From positions 1 to 51,925 of the forward strand of contig JALMLS010000331.1 in NCBI GenBank assembly GCA_038496445.1: a DNA stretch of 51,925 bases. Reading direction: 5' to 3'. This DNA comes from Trichosphaerium sp. ATCC 40318. Lineage: Eukaryota; Discosea; Flabellinia; Trichosidae. This document shows, in pieces, positions 12,101 to 23,144 of the stretch (the first letter of the stretch is position 1; each line of letters starts with the position of its first letter). The notes beneath the pieces were generated by a model, which saw only the letters and a program-made list of their open reading frames with translations, did not search any database and was not told the DNA's origin. The position numbers and the translations under genes are program-made.

Positions 12101-13809
12101 CTCTGGATATAGGACATTTACAGTATCAGATAGGGTATAATCTCCAGCAGCTGTAAACGGTAATATTATGGGTTCTGATGATGCATAAATGCGTGTTGGT
12201 CCAGTCACACCGAGAGCCTTTTGTTTCTTTAGTACGCACATATAATCTATGAATAAATACATTTACGTACGCCTTGAAATGGTAAACCCAAGCACGGAGT
12301 TCCCCAGTCCATTCCAAAGAATGCTTTATTCGCTTGAACAGGTATAATAGGAGAAATTGCACTTATCCTATTTTTTGATAATTGTAAGTGACAGTCTTAA
12401 GTCTATTGGACTTACTCAACACCTCCAGGTCCTGGATAACTCGCATTGGTTCCTGTGGTATAAAATGGTGTCTGCCACGTAAAGGTTAAATCATCAAGGT
12501 CAATCCCACCAGCGATTGCGTTCTATAAACAAAGTCACGATTTTTTTCGTAAAATTATTTTATCAGCCACATACAAAAGTAAATTGTGGTGGACTTGTCC
12601 CTTGACATGTACCACTGGTTGCAAATAGATCTAATTTTAGCTTAGGCAATCCCTAAAAATTATAACTTAGAAGTAAGAAACACAACAATAGATACTATAC
12701 GCACAGGCACTGGTAAGTTAAAGAAATATCGCTATAATCAGTAAGAAATCATAAGCACAGCACTTAAAGTATTTACCTGTGTTTTGCCGCCATATAAAAG
12801 AGTGTTATCGTGTACACGAAGTGTCTCAACATCTAGAGTAGCCAAAAAGAGATCCTAAGTCAAAACCAAATGAGTTCAAAGTGCTAACAAATACAAACCG
12901 AGAACAAAAGAAGAAAAAAAAAACATACATCATGTACAGTGCCATTTTCAACATGTATTGCTTGGAAAAACCCGAATCGAACCTCTGTAGACCCTGGAGA
13001 AGGTGATGTGCAACAAGTAATTTGAAGTGCTTTGATTGTTTGACCATTCTGAGTCACAAGACCTTGATTGTCTTAAAACGCTGTTAGCTCGTATTTTTTG
13101 TAAAAAAAACAGAAACAACAGGTTATATTCGCTAACGTACGGTCAAAAACGCCTGTAATTATAACACGGTTTGAGTTACTGTGATATACAAGGTCATTTA
13201 CTGATAATTCACCTTCTGCGGCTGCACTATGGTAGTTCGTAATCCAAGCAACCTGAATAGTGTTAAACCTTTCTAATTGGCTTTGTTTGGCAGATATAAG
13301 ATCATCTCGACTTACTTCGTTTGTTGCTGGATCCACTTTGAATAAGAAATAATGTTTGTACGCTGAATGCACAGTAGAGAATGATTTGAGGTCAGTACAA
13401 AGACCTCCAATACAGTATTTGTTCTGGGAGACTGGCGGCGTATTAACAACTGCTGTACTCTCGCCTAGCATATTATTAGCGAAGAGTAACACTTGAAAGG
13501 TACAATCTTGTCGTTATCGATGGTGTAAATGACGATTCCGGATAAACTATTCCTTGTCGTCCACAATGTAGTACAAGATACATACCTAGTGCTACTATGC
13601 TATTATCTTGAAGTTCCACCACTTTGAGGATGTTTGTATTTGTATTTTCTCCACCAACGATAAAACTCCAGTCAGCGTACAGATCCTCTATTTAAAAGTG
13701 TAAACAACGTACAATGGGTTTTAACGCCAGAATTCAACGGACCTGCTTCTAGCGCTGAAGAGATGATCGCCAAACAAGCTAAAACTGCTAGAACCGCCCA
13801 AGCACGCAT
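9132..13809 (-). CDS. Receptor protein kinase (tyrosine-kinase-like) with novel ectodomain
   Basis: Starts at ATG 13809-13807 with a signal peptide (MRAWAVLAVLACLAIISSA, exon 13743-13809). About a dozen ectodomain exons follow, among them 13586-13687, 13141-13506, 12929-13071, 12777-12854, 12575-12652 and 12416-12522. They encode beta-rich, cysteine-containing sequence with a Thr/Pro/Glu stalk (TPEPTPEPTQ) that I cannot assign to a family. The exon 10469-10744 encodes the membrane helix (WWIIAVVAVILIIIIAAIVA) and a basic, acidic juxtamembrane tail. The kinase domain shows GKGSFGSVWKG, VAIK, HRDLSCRN, SDFG, GPVRWMAPE and SDVWSFG. The catalytic loop lacks the Ser/Thr-type lysine two residues after Asp, and PVRWMAPE is typical of tyrosine kinases. 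A 6-base exon at 9760-9765 supplies the Ile-Leu after HRDLSCRN. The short C-tail contains several Tyr (QYTL) and ends at TAG 9132-9134. Role: cell-surface signalling with an unknown ligand. Confidence 0.85.
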
Positions 13810-14174
13810 TGTAACCGCGATACTAAATTAACTGCAGCTGCTACGCTACTGCTTTGACAATGTATTAATATTAACCTTTCGGCACTGACGCAGCGATAAT
13901 AAGGCGCAAGATACAAGTGTACGGAATAAACAAATTAAAAAAGAGGAGGCTTAATCAGGGTTTACTAAAACAGGAATACCGCTGAGTTTCGCTCATTGCA
14001 CACCCTAACCATGTCCTTTACATTCTTGAAGACGCTCTGCAACACCTAGATTTTAGACTGTTGTACCGCGTTTACGTTCTCCGTCATGCTATCTAGCGCA
14101 CTGATCGAGTCATGTTAATTAAAACGGCAGTTGCACCCAAAAAAGGCAGAGTGGTTTGGATTAAAAAAACTATC
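13810..14174. other. Intergenic gap between two minus-strand genes
   Basis: Contains the 5' flank of the receptor kinase gene. No coding segment or repeat noticed. Confidence 0.4.
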
Positions 14175-16229
14175 TTATGCAGCTCTGAAGAATACATCCG
14201 AGCGTATAGCATATTTGTTTGATGTCTTAACGATTGACCCTTCATGTACTAGTCCATGGTCGAATATGAGCGCCATACCAATCTCTGGTTTTACAGCAAG
14301 CCGAGGTTTGCGCTTTTTTCTGTTTTCCTTCCATGTGCCATTCAGAAACGTTGTCTCTCCTCCTACAGGTGTTCATTAGCATTAAAGAAATAGCTTTAAA
14401 CTAGTCTAACCATCAAAGTCCTCGTTTAAGTATAGCATCAGTGAGTACAGTGTCTTTTCATTTGGCTTATCTGGCTTTGTAAAAACCTATGCAACATTAG
14501 AGAAAATTTTATTAAGCAGTTCAACTTCTTGTATACACGCACACATGCGTGGGGATCATGTTTTAACTGTTTTTATTGTGCTTTTTTGACTTTGAACGTC
14601 AAAAAAAAATCAACTCTGATTCTGCATAAAAAAAATTTATTTTTGCGGAGAAGATTTTAAAATACTATTTTCTCCTCCTGTTATGCCTTTTCAATGTTGA
14701 TACCACTAGCGTATGTCTCACTTGGAATGTTGTGTCTGTTGTGAATACCTAAGGGCTGCTACAGGCTTTTGAGTCACAGTACAATTAAAAAATACCCAAT
14801 AGCACATGGGAAGCTTTCTCTGCTTGTTAGACATGCATGACACGCGGCTAAAAGCATTTGTGTGCAGTCATTGTGTGAATGAAAATGCAGTTGTGTTAAA
14901 GGTACGTTCAAAACCATTAAACGGCAGCCATAATGCGTCAAGTATTATAACACATTAATGACTACCCATTCTGAGAGTATGGCTGCCGTTTTATGGTTTG
15001 TCTTTGAGATTTCGCCTAAATATCCAATCTCAACTATTTTTTTGTACTACAAAAAGTTATTAATACACTTTCTGAGGTATGCAGGGACAAATTCATGCCT
15101 AGTGAACCGTTTATAAACTCAAATTAAAAAATACCAAAAACAGGCCATCAAACCACTCAACAATCATGCCCACACAAGGACAGGCGTTTGGGGTTTGAGT
15201 GCAATGAACCAATTGAAGAAGTTGCCGCAGGTCAGCACAAAAAAAAACAAAACATTGTCAAGAATGTCAAAATACCGTCATATGCACGCTTTCATTCAAA
15301 AATGGTATGTGAGAGGATACAGAGTTAAAGTAACAACGTTTAAAAGTAGTGAACAGCCAAAAAACTTAAAATTTTGGGCAATTGGATAGCGACTTTATTG
15401 CTAGCCAAACTCCTTCCAATGATACTACAGTGTACACGGCAATTGATTGGAGCTTTTTAGATGACTATTATGGAACAGGGGATGAGACTTTTTGCCTATA
15501 ATTTGTAAAAATCACATGTAAAAACTTAAGCAACTCATGGAGATATTGCACAATAATTTTGAACACTCTAATTATAACGGAATATGCCCGACATATAGTA
15601 GATAATGTACAAAAAATAAATTCACGCTTTTGTTTACTGCTAAGGACTTGGCGATTTTTTTTCCAAATGGGAACTACATAATAAAATTCTCTCTAACCGA
15701 TGTCATGTGTCACTTCCAATATGCGTACATAGTCCACGTGCGACTTTATGAATTGCCCTGGTTTATACTCGTAGATACGAAACCTTTCGTTAACCCCAAA
15801 TGGCTATGTTGTTGATAAAGGTAAAGACAGGTATAAGTGACTTTCTTCGTACCTTGTGGTTTTTAAATGTTGGAGGCACATGTTGTTTAATACGCGACCA
15901 AACAACCTCTGCCATATCCATATCGTCGAAAATCACTCTTGAGTTTGTTCTTGACGAGGAATATCTGAATTTGCCCGCTGAGCCTTTAATATAGTTTCCA
16001 GCCCTCTCAAATCCTTGTTTTTCGCCGTGAGATATGAATTGAGCGCATTCTGTTGGTGTAAGAACATTTCGTATTACAATAACCTTATCTCCTTTTAACT
16101 GGTTAGCATACGTTTTCTACGCGCAAATATACCTTCTAAATACTCAGGCGTTGTTTTAGGTGTTATTGTATTGTTTAAGATGCCAATCGAGATTTTAGGG
16201 ACGTCTGTTACTTGTAGAGTTTTGGCCAT
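14175..16229 (-). CDS. 2-oxoglutarate/Fe(II) oxygenase (prolyl 4-hydroxylase-like)
   Basis: Five exons: 16133-16229, 15853-16091, 15729-15803, 14411-14486, 14175-14362. They sum to 675 bases, 224 residues, with all phases matching. The protein has the double-stranded beta-helix signature of the prolyl 4-hydroxylase alpha-like family. An N-terminal SSSRTNS segment is followed by YEYKPGQFIKSHVDY, whose His and Asp are the first iron ligands (HxD). Next come LMLYLNEDF and GGETTFL, then ALIFDHGLVHEGS with the distal His, and KYAIRSD with the Arg that should bind 2-oxoglutarate. All catalytic residues are present, so it should be active, hydroxylating a protein or small substrate using O2 and 2-oxoglutarate. 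No signal peptide is seen. Intron 3 (14487-15728) is 1242 bases, ten to twenty times the local norm, and carries foreign-looking sequence. The gene is tandem with the FAAP24-like gene upstream (140 bases away). Confidence 0.88.
14910..15000. repeat. Inverted repeat (about 23-base arms) inside intron
   Basis: The left arm (14910-14932) contains TTAAACGGCAGCCATA and the right arm (14978-15000) contains TATGGCTGCCGTTTTA. The arms are almost perfectly complementary around a 45-base spacer. It lies in the oversized third intron of the oxygenase gene, and may be a small fold-back element or a structured intron segment. Confidence 0.7.
15195..15502 (+). pseudogene. Unknown coding-like fragment nested in an intron
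   Basis: On the strand opposite the host gene, a frame without its own ATG encodes YRHMHAFIQKWYVRGYRVKV and further residues up to TAG at 15387-15389. One base out of frame, coding-like sequence continues (DFIASQTPSNDTTVYTAIDW onward) to about 15502. The two parts read as one protein broken by a single-base change. I do not recognise the family. Its place inside a 1.24 kb intron suggests an insertion. Confidence in function is nil; confidence that it was once coding is moderate. Confidence 0.35.
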
Positions 16230-16368
16230 CGCGTTCGTTGCAATTATTATTAGTGCTTACCAAGGTGACAATCAGCTACAGTTCACAGAAAAAGGAAAAA
16301 CAAGAAAATTACGAGAATCTTATTACGTGTACAAACTTATTTACATCTGAAGAAATGATCTTATCCAC

Positions 16369-17322
16369 TCACGTCACTGTAGTGTTTGTGTGAAAAAAAT
16401 TGTGCACTTTATTTGCGTATGCCTTGCTTATCAATGAGACTGAAGAAATCTCCTAATAAAACAAACTTTTAAAATGTTGCACATAATTAGCTTCTTCTTA
16501 CCTCCACTGACGCACTCGAAAGTTTTGCTATACTTGTAAAGTGGTATAATAATGCTCCAGCCTTATCATCCGTCATGCCTGGTATGTGACTGATGACCCT
16601 CTTCATTGTGGTTGTCCTAAAAAAAAATGTTTGAAAAAAAAGTTCAAAAGAATAACGGAAGGTATACCGAAGGCCAGATATCTCAAAGTTCATTGTACGT
16701 CTTCTCGCAGGCCAAGGAGATATATTACTCCTCCTTTTGAAGAGTTGATGAATAAACCCAGCAATAGTGGCCACATCAGTAACTTTTATAACACTGATGC
16801 CCATTCTATCAAAAAAAAAAATGAGTATTTCTTAATTAATTTAGCTTTAATGACGAACGTAGTTGCCCAATAGTGTGCTTGAAGGTACCGCTCGCGTAGG
16901 TCTTCAGTGTAACGTATAAAACACACGGGTTTTTTGTACTAGAACGGTTTTAAAGTTAAAAAAGCTGTTTTGTAGTTTTAGATAACTTTAGAACGTACTG
17001 TGTTAGCGGTATTAATACGTTGTTGAATATAAGTGTCATCACCATTTTCCAACTCAGCGAGGAAAATGTAGTTCATACCAACGTCCTTGTAGCTGAAATC
17101 TACTAACGGGCTCTCTTCAAACTGCACGTCACAGCGTACTTAACGAATTAAAGAATTTTAGCTGCTGTTTTAATTTTTATGGCGTATACACGCTAAAACT
17201 AAGGATACAGAGTCGATGTATGTCACTATCACGCAAATTCTACGAAAATCAGTTGTTTAGAGTGATAAACAACGTACTTGAGCCATTGTCAGCTTGTTAG
17301 ACAAGCCAACGAACTTGTCCAT
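16369..17322 (-). CDS. FAAP24: FAAP24-like Fanconi anaemia core complex subunit
   Basis: Six exons: 17278-17322, 16999-17121, 16859-16938, 16668-16805, 16502-16616, 16369-16452. They total 585 bases, 194 residues, with all phases consistent. The N-terminal half matches the inactive XPF-type nuclease fold of FAAP24 (KLTMAQFEESPLVDF, then VCFIRYTEDLRERYLQA, then ISVIKVTDVATIAGFIHQLF). The C-terminal half is the tandem helix-hairpin-helix: ISHIPGMTDDKAGALLYHF, then SIAKLSSAS, ending in ISKAYANKVHNFF. Length is close to the animal protein. In animals FAAP24 pairs with FANCM to bind branched DNA and recruit the Fanconi anaemia core complex to interstrand crosslinks. No PD-(D/E)XK catalytic motif is visible, as expected. 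The gene is divergent from the BAH-DUF4211 gene, with 139 bases between start codons. ERCC1 or another XPF-family member is the main alternative. Confidence 0.78.
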
Positions 17323-17461
17323 ACGCTTTACAATGTAAAAACCGCCAAAAAATACGTAAGTCCTTACAATTCTTTCAAATAGTTTTAAACTGCCGTTTCC
17401 GCGAACTATATGGTAAGAATTCTGCAATAGTTACACCTTAGGCAACAGAAACATTGCAATT

Positions 17462-20400
17462 ATGTGGAATAATACACCAGAGACTGATGTGATTGAACAA
17501 GATAATACACTGGTTGAAGTACGTACAAATGCGTTCATTTACAGTTTAGAAGCGTTACATCTGTCGAAAAAATGTACAAACGTGACTAATGCCAAACGCA
17601 CTACACTGCGACTTCCCAGTGTTTTTTAGCCGCGCAGCTCACATTGTTGTATTAACAAATGCCGTTAATATTACTTCCTGCCCGTACTACCTTTAAGCGT
17701 ACTAACTGGTATAGTCTGAGCGTCATGAATCAGCAACAGAGAAATTTAGCCTGCAGTTCCCTTTTGGCGACTCAGAACCACCAGGTGACGAGCCAATGCG
17801 CCCAAAACCTACAAAAAAGCAAGTGTCAAACGCTACATGGGGTACGCACAAAGAAACTAAGAAACAATCAAAACACTGCTGGAGCAAGCTCCCTACGCGC
17901 AAGCATTGCCTCAAGAGCTGTTTTATTTTTTTTGAACCTCACAAATACTTTTTAGGAGGCGCTTTGTGTACAATAGACGATACGACATACTACAGCAAGT
18001 ACAAAAAGAATAAGGCTTCAAAATACCTATCACTCGAGGATTGCGTTTATTTACAAGGCAAAAATGGACGTAAAAACATTGCGCGTATCGTAGCAATTGG
18101 TAAACCACAACAAGGAAAACCATTCGCTCATTTAAAAAGGATATACAAGTACGTCAATAAAAAGACAGCTTAAAATTATCCAACTTTTTGAGCTTGGAAG
18201 ATTGTTTTATTAGTCTTATTCGAATTTCAGACCTGAAGACACTCCAGCTGGCAGTAAACCTTTCTACGCTCCAACACTAGTTTTCCCTTCAAATGATTTT
18301 GTTGATTTACCTCTAAATCATATAAAATCTAAATGCTACGTGGAAAGTAAGGAAAAATACCAACAAAGGTACGTTAAAGTGATAAACAGACCAAAGCTCT
18401 CAGAGTTACTTTCACTGAAACAACCTAAATAACATGCTTTTTCTTTAGATCAAACTTCCCGGAGAATGTATACCACTACGATACCTATTTCTATGATGTA
18501 ACAACAAAGAAAGTAATACCAATGCCAAAACACAAAAGTCTATCGAAACTACTTTGTAAAATACGAGAAAAGATGAAGACAAGAAGGAGTCCTAACAACG
18601 ATAACATTAATATTGAAGAAACAACCAGTAGTATAGAATTCCCTCCAATACAAAGACATGCATCAAAAAGAACTCCAAGGAAAGTTAAAGTTACAAAACA
18701 ACGAAATAAACCAGTAGTGACGCTGGATAAACAAAATAGTTTAGAAGATTTTCAAGTTACACCACGAAAGGTAGAGGTTTAGTTTGACATACTTTTGAGC
18801 TTACCAAATTTAAAACAGGTCATAACAAAGCGAAAGCAAGGAAAGAAAACTAAATCAACGTCACATCATCGCGAGGAACATCGACCGTTCAGGAGTAAAG
18901 AAAAGGCTAATTTTATTGCAATAGAAAGTGATGATAGTGAAGGAATTGATGCGATGGATGAAGAGGTACAAAGGATTTCATTGAAACACAGGTTGCTTAA
19001 TTGATCAATAGACTGAACTTGAGATTCCAAAGGCTAAAAGCAAGCCAAAGGCTCGTATTGTACAAACGTCAATTACAGCGTCTTCTTTGGACGATTTTGA
19101 CGTAACACTGTCAAGATCTAAGAGAAAAGCTTCTTCAAATCTACAAACCACACCACCGAAGAAAAAGCGCAAAGCATCAGTGCCAGTAAAGAATCCACTG
19201 AAATCTAAACGCGTTCTGGACAAAAGCTTGGAATTCGAAACCAGCGACCTGGACGCTTTTATATTCGATACATCTACAAAGGATAAAGAGGATCTTGAGG
19301 AATCCGAGCCAGATGCTATTGAAATCCAACTTGATGAACCTGAGGATCCTAAACCAAAGAAAAGAAGGCGATTGCGTAAAGCAAAAGAAGTTAAAGAGGT
19401 ATAAAATGTTCGCGTAGTGATTGCCTGTCTACTCACTTTACTTATTTGTAGGAAAGAAGTAGCGATAATGAGATAGTGATAACAGAGTCTTCTGAAGAGA
19501 GTGGGATCGTTCCTATGGAAGTAGAAGATAATAATACTGATTCCTCAGAGGAGGAAGTTATTCCTAATAGCGTTGATGAAGACGATATGGTAGATGTGAA
19601 CGATGGAGACAAAGCACGTCAAAAACGAAGACGTGAGCAAGAAAACATGTTATCGCCACAAAAAACAACAAAAACGAAGACAAGACGTTCTCCTAGAAAG
19701 AGTGCTGGTAATAGAATGAAGAAATCACGGATTGCTAACTTATTGGATAACTACCCATCTACAAAATCTAATGATGACGAGACAAGCGTTGATGATGATT
19801 CATACAACAACTTTAACTCTACATACACAAGAGCACAAAACAGTACGTTTAAATAGCGTTTAATGACCCACGAACTATCATCACCTCATAAGACTCTAGG
19901 CTCGTCACAACATAATGATAATAGCTTGTTTCCAACAGCTAATCGAAATCCATTGTACGTTCAATGAACTTCAAAAAAAAATTTCTTCTTAACTTCTACT
20001 TTAGTGGCTCTTCTTCATCACCACGAAAATCTCGTCTTTCTGTTACAAAGAAACAGAGTCCTTTAATGTTTACAAGAATGGGTAATCTACAAAAGAAATC
20101 AGAAGGAAAAAATAAGAGCAGATATCCAGGTATACCGAGAGCTTATTTGGTTGAAAATGAAGTATTAACTATTTTTTTTCATCAGTTCAAACACGTGTTT
20201 CTTCATTTTTTGAGAAAAAGAGCGACCACCATCGTACACCTCAACAGAAACCTGTAGTAATCTATAATGATGAAGAAGATGATGACATAGATGATGAAAT
20301 TGAGGAAGTTGAAGATGACCTTCAATCTGGACGACTCCTGCTCCCAAAACCTGGCACAAAGAAAAAGGTACCAAAATGATTGACTGTTTAGAAAAAAACC

Positions 20401-21974
20401 GCTAACTTGTTATACAAGAAGAAGAAACGTCGTAGGACTGTTATAAACCCTACAGATATTAATTTGGACGTTGATGATGATGAACTTGATGAGCGCTTGG
20501 ATGCTATTGCAGCTGAACTGGATGTTGATTTCTACTCATCTAGATATACAAGTTCAACACAAAGTAAACCAGGTGTTCTTGATCTTACTGGAGAGCCAAG
20601 TCAGACAAAAAGATCATCAACAAAAAAACGAAAAAAGCAATCATTCTTATCTTCTATCAACATCAAGAAGCCTGATGACTTCACTATCGATAGTGCTGTA
20701 GATATTGGGTAAAAATCACTTGTTTATACACGAAATAATGCTAATAACGGTCTTAACTAGGTCTGATTCTGACTGTGATGGATTTGTTGTACCAGATGAT
20801 AAGCCACTATCTCAACATCGTGGTTATGACTCTTTATCTGATAGTGATGTTGTTCCTATTGATAGTGGTTCTCAAGAAGATGAATTTGAAGAAGACGAAG
20901 AACAAAAAGAATTAAGAGCAATGAGAGATCGTCTAGTATCAGGTGGAGGTGGTACGTTAATAAAACTTGGACTCTTTGAGTTCTTAAAGTCTTATTAATT
21001 GCTTTTCAGCCTATGAGAACTTAGGACCACGTAAGGCATTTGAAGTGTTCTTAGATGATATTATTGGGTATATTATATCTCCTGAGATGATTTCAAGTAG
21101 ATCACGTGATGGTACATCAGGGGTTTTTTATTTGAAATGTTTCGCTTTTTTTTTTGCTTACACTTGCCTTTCTTAGATCGAAAGTTCTTTCAAGTTGCTC
21201 ATAGAAAAATTAATCGGGCATTAATGAGTCGTAAAGATTCCCTTGTTAGTAGTTCAGCCTGGCTCAAGGATACAAGAGTAAGTTTGTTGTGTTGATTGTC
21301 TAAATTGGTTTGGGTTTGTTTTTGACTTTGTACATCTAGGACTTGTTGCTTAAGTTGCCGAGGTTCTCAAGCAGTAAATTTTCTAGAGATATACCTATAG
21401 ATTGCCAAGCATGTAGGCACAAGAACGCTTCGGCATTTAGGATAGATCTAGCAGGGCCATCATATGATTCTAAATCGCTTTGGAATGGAAATAATGAGGT
21501 TCATGATTTGTTACAGCGTTTTGCTAACAGTTTATGTCTAGTGTGCCAAATTGGACTCTGGTCCTGATACCACTGCGATATTACATGTAGGAAAGCATTG
21601 TCATTATAAAATGCGCATGTTCCATCACTTGCAGCATTTTAAGCGTCGTATAATGGAGTGTGTTGAGGTATTTACTTTGTACTTTCTTTGAATTTATTTG
21701 ACTTGTCTTGTGCTTATAATTTTATCTCTTTAGTCTAGAGCTGTAAAGTTACATAATCGTAAGCCTGATCTTACACAAGATAAAGCATACGAAGAGTTAC
21801 GTGAGGATAGAGACTGGAGAAACAGAGTACGTGTTCTTTTGGTTTTTTTGGATGAGCTCAAACTTTAGTTTCTAATTTCTTCATCTTTAGCTGTATAGAT
21901 ACTACAAAGATTTGGTGGATAGACCAGAGGAAGATTTTGCTGTTATTGGATTAACACTTGATAAAGATTTGTAA
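17462..21974 (+). CDS. BAH domain + DUF4211 chromatin protein
   Basis: A multi-exon gene whose first exons are 17462-17518 and 17715-17841. The BAH domain starts in exon 3: SLEDCVYLQGKNGRKNIARI, then the split RIYKPEDTPAG, then LVFPSNDFVDLP and IKSKCYV, ending YHYDTYFYD near 18500. A very long, highly charged middle follows (18520-20960) with alternating Lys/Arg patches, including KKRRRLRKAKE and RRSPRKS, and acidic Asp/Glu/Ser blocks. It is likely disordered and nuclear. The C-terminal part (about 21000-21974) matches DUF4211: FFQVAHRKINRA, SSSAWLKD, IDCQACRHKNASAFRIDLAG, YDSKSLW, then VGKHCHYKMRMFHHLQHFKRR. The CxxC...H...C/H pattern could bind metal. Stop TAA is at 21972-21974. BAH domains read nucleosomes or histone marks; DUF4211 is found in animal QSER1/PRR12 and in fungi. 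The combination on one protein is unusual as far as I know. Some exon limits in the charged middle are approximate. Confidence 0.85.
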
Positions 21975-22228
21975 GAAGAAAACAACATTGTACAGTTTGT
22001 AAAAAAAAGCCAAAAACCAAAAAAAAAAACCAAAATGTAGATTAAAAAAACCGTAAGACAACTGCCTCCCATTTCATTCAGCTCATGCAAACTGGTTCGT
22101 AGACACACAGATTTACTATGAACAGGATTATTGCTTAGATCTAAGTTTCTACAGGACTTTTTATGACTGCTATTTAAATCACGTGATTATGCTTCCGATA
22201 CAAAAACAAACATTTACCTTATCACCAA

Positions 22229-23144
22229 ATGCAGGTAGTTTCCCAAATCAAAGCTAAGTACATTACTATTGCTGCTTCTTGTGGCGCTGCGTCTTGTATC
22301 CTTTTGTGTTACGGCATCGCGCTGTACCAAGGTAATAATGAATGTGTGTTAAACCCATATTAACACGTGTAAGGACACGTGAAAGCTTGGTTACCAATGA
22401 TATCTGCTTGTTTTAACATTGCCCCTGAAAGTTATATTTCAAGGTAATTAGAAACCCTTTTCATACGCTTTCCCTCACGTGATACTACTCATAAGGTTCT
22501 TTATGATTTCTTGCGCCGTTTTACTTAATATAAACTCCATCTTGGTACTCTCATTGGTAAACTCTAAAGCAATGTTTGGAGGCAAGCCGCACTAGATTGG
22601 AAATTTCTTTTTTCTGAAAAAACACTATCTGACATAGTTGACGGAAGTTGTAACGTTGTATTTTTAGGCGCTAAGGCGACTGATCGTTTCGCTTATTATT
22701 TGGTTACTATTGGTTGTGTCGGTTTAGCAATGGTTGGAGCGATTAATGATCAAGAAAATAACTTGTTACACTCAAGTACGCTAGCTCGCCTCATCATCTA
22801 AATACATTGTACTTACTCTTTTTTTTTTTCGTTCAGTATCCGCGTTGCTGTTCTTCTTTATGTTCGAAATATACAATATCCTTATTGTCATAAGATTATG
22901 GCCTACATCTGTACCAACCGCATCTAAATATATCAAGGCTGGATTATCTGCCTATGGCGCTGTTGCGCTTGTTCTTTTTGTATACTTTAATCTATCAAGA
23001 ATAGAGAATTTTAAACTCTACGGCGCTATTTGTGAGTGGACTGGTACAATTGCTATACTCGCTTATACGTTATCCTTCATATATGAATTCGGTGACGACT
23101 TGGTAATCGATGCTGTCTACGAAAACAAGCACGTGATAACTTAA
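22229..23144 (+). CDS. DRAM/Frag1/Sfk1-family membrane protein
   Basis: Five exons: 22229-22331, 22374-22443, 22496-22581, 22668-22775, 22837-23144. They total 675 bases, 224 residues. About six hydrophobic segments are visible, including YITIAASCGAASCILLCYGI, FFMISCAVLLNINSILVLSL, YYLVTIGCVGLAMVGAI and YGAVALVLFVYF. The last segment contains AICEWTGTIAILAY, the glutamate-tryptophan signature that precedes the final helix of the DRAM/Frag1 family. Animal DRAM proteins sit in lysosomal or Golgi membranes and act in autophagy; Frag1/Cwh43-type members act in GPI-anchor lipid remodelling. Which role applies cannot be told. Intron 3 begins GC (22582-22583) instead of GT. The start ATG is the first in frame and places the first helix directly after a short cytosolic N-terminus. 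Confidence 0.8.

Noticed and set aside
14131-14379. Plus-strand open frame of 82 codons
   Set aside because: It begins at TTG and is the complement of the last exon of the oxygenase, which carries the iron-binding His and the 2-oxoglutarate-binding Arg.
19005-19436. Long serine-rich open frame on the minus strand
   Set aside because: It is the complement of the Lys/Asp-rich coding exon of the BAH-DUF4211 gene; its serine and phenylalanine bias comes from that strand.
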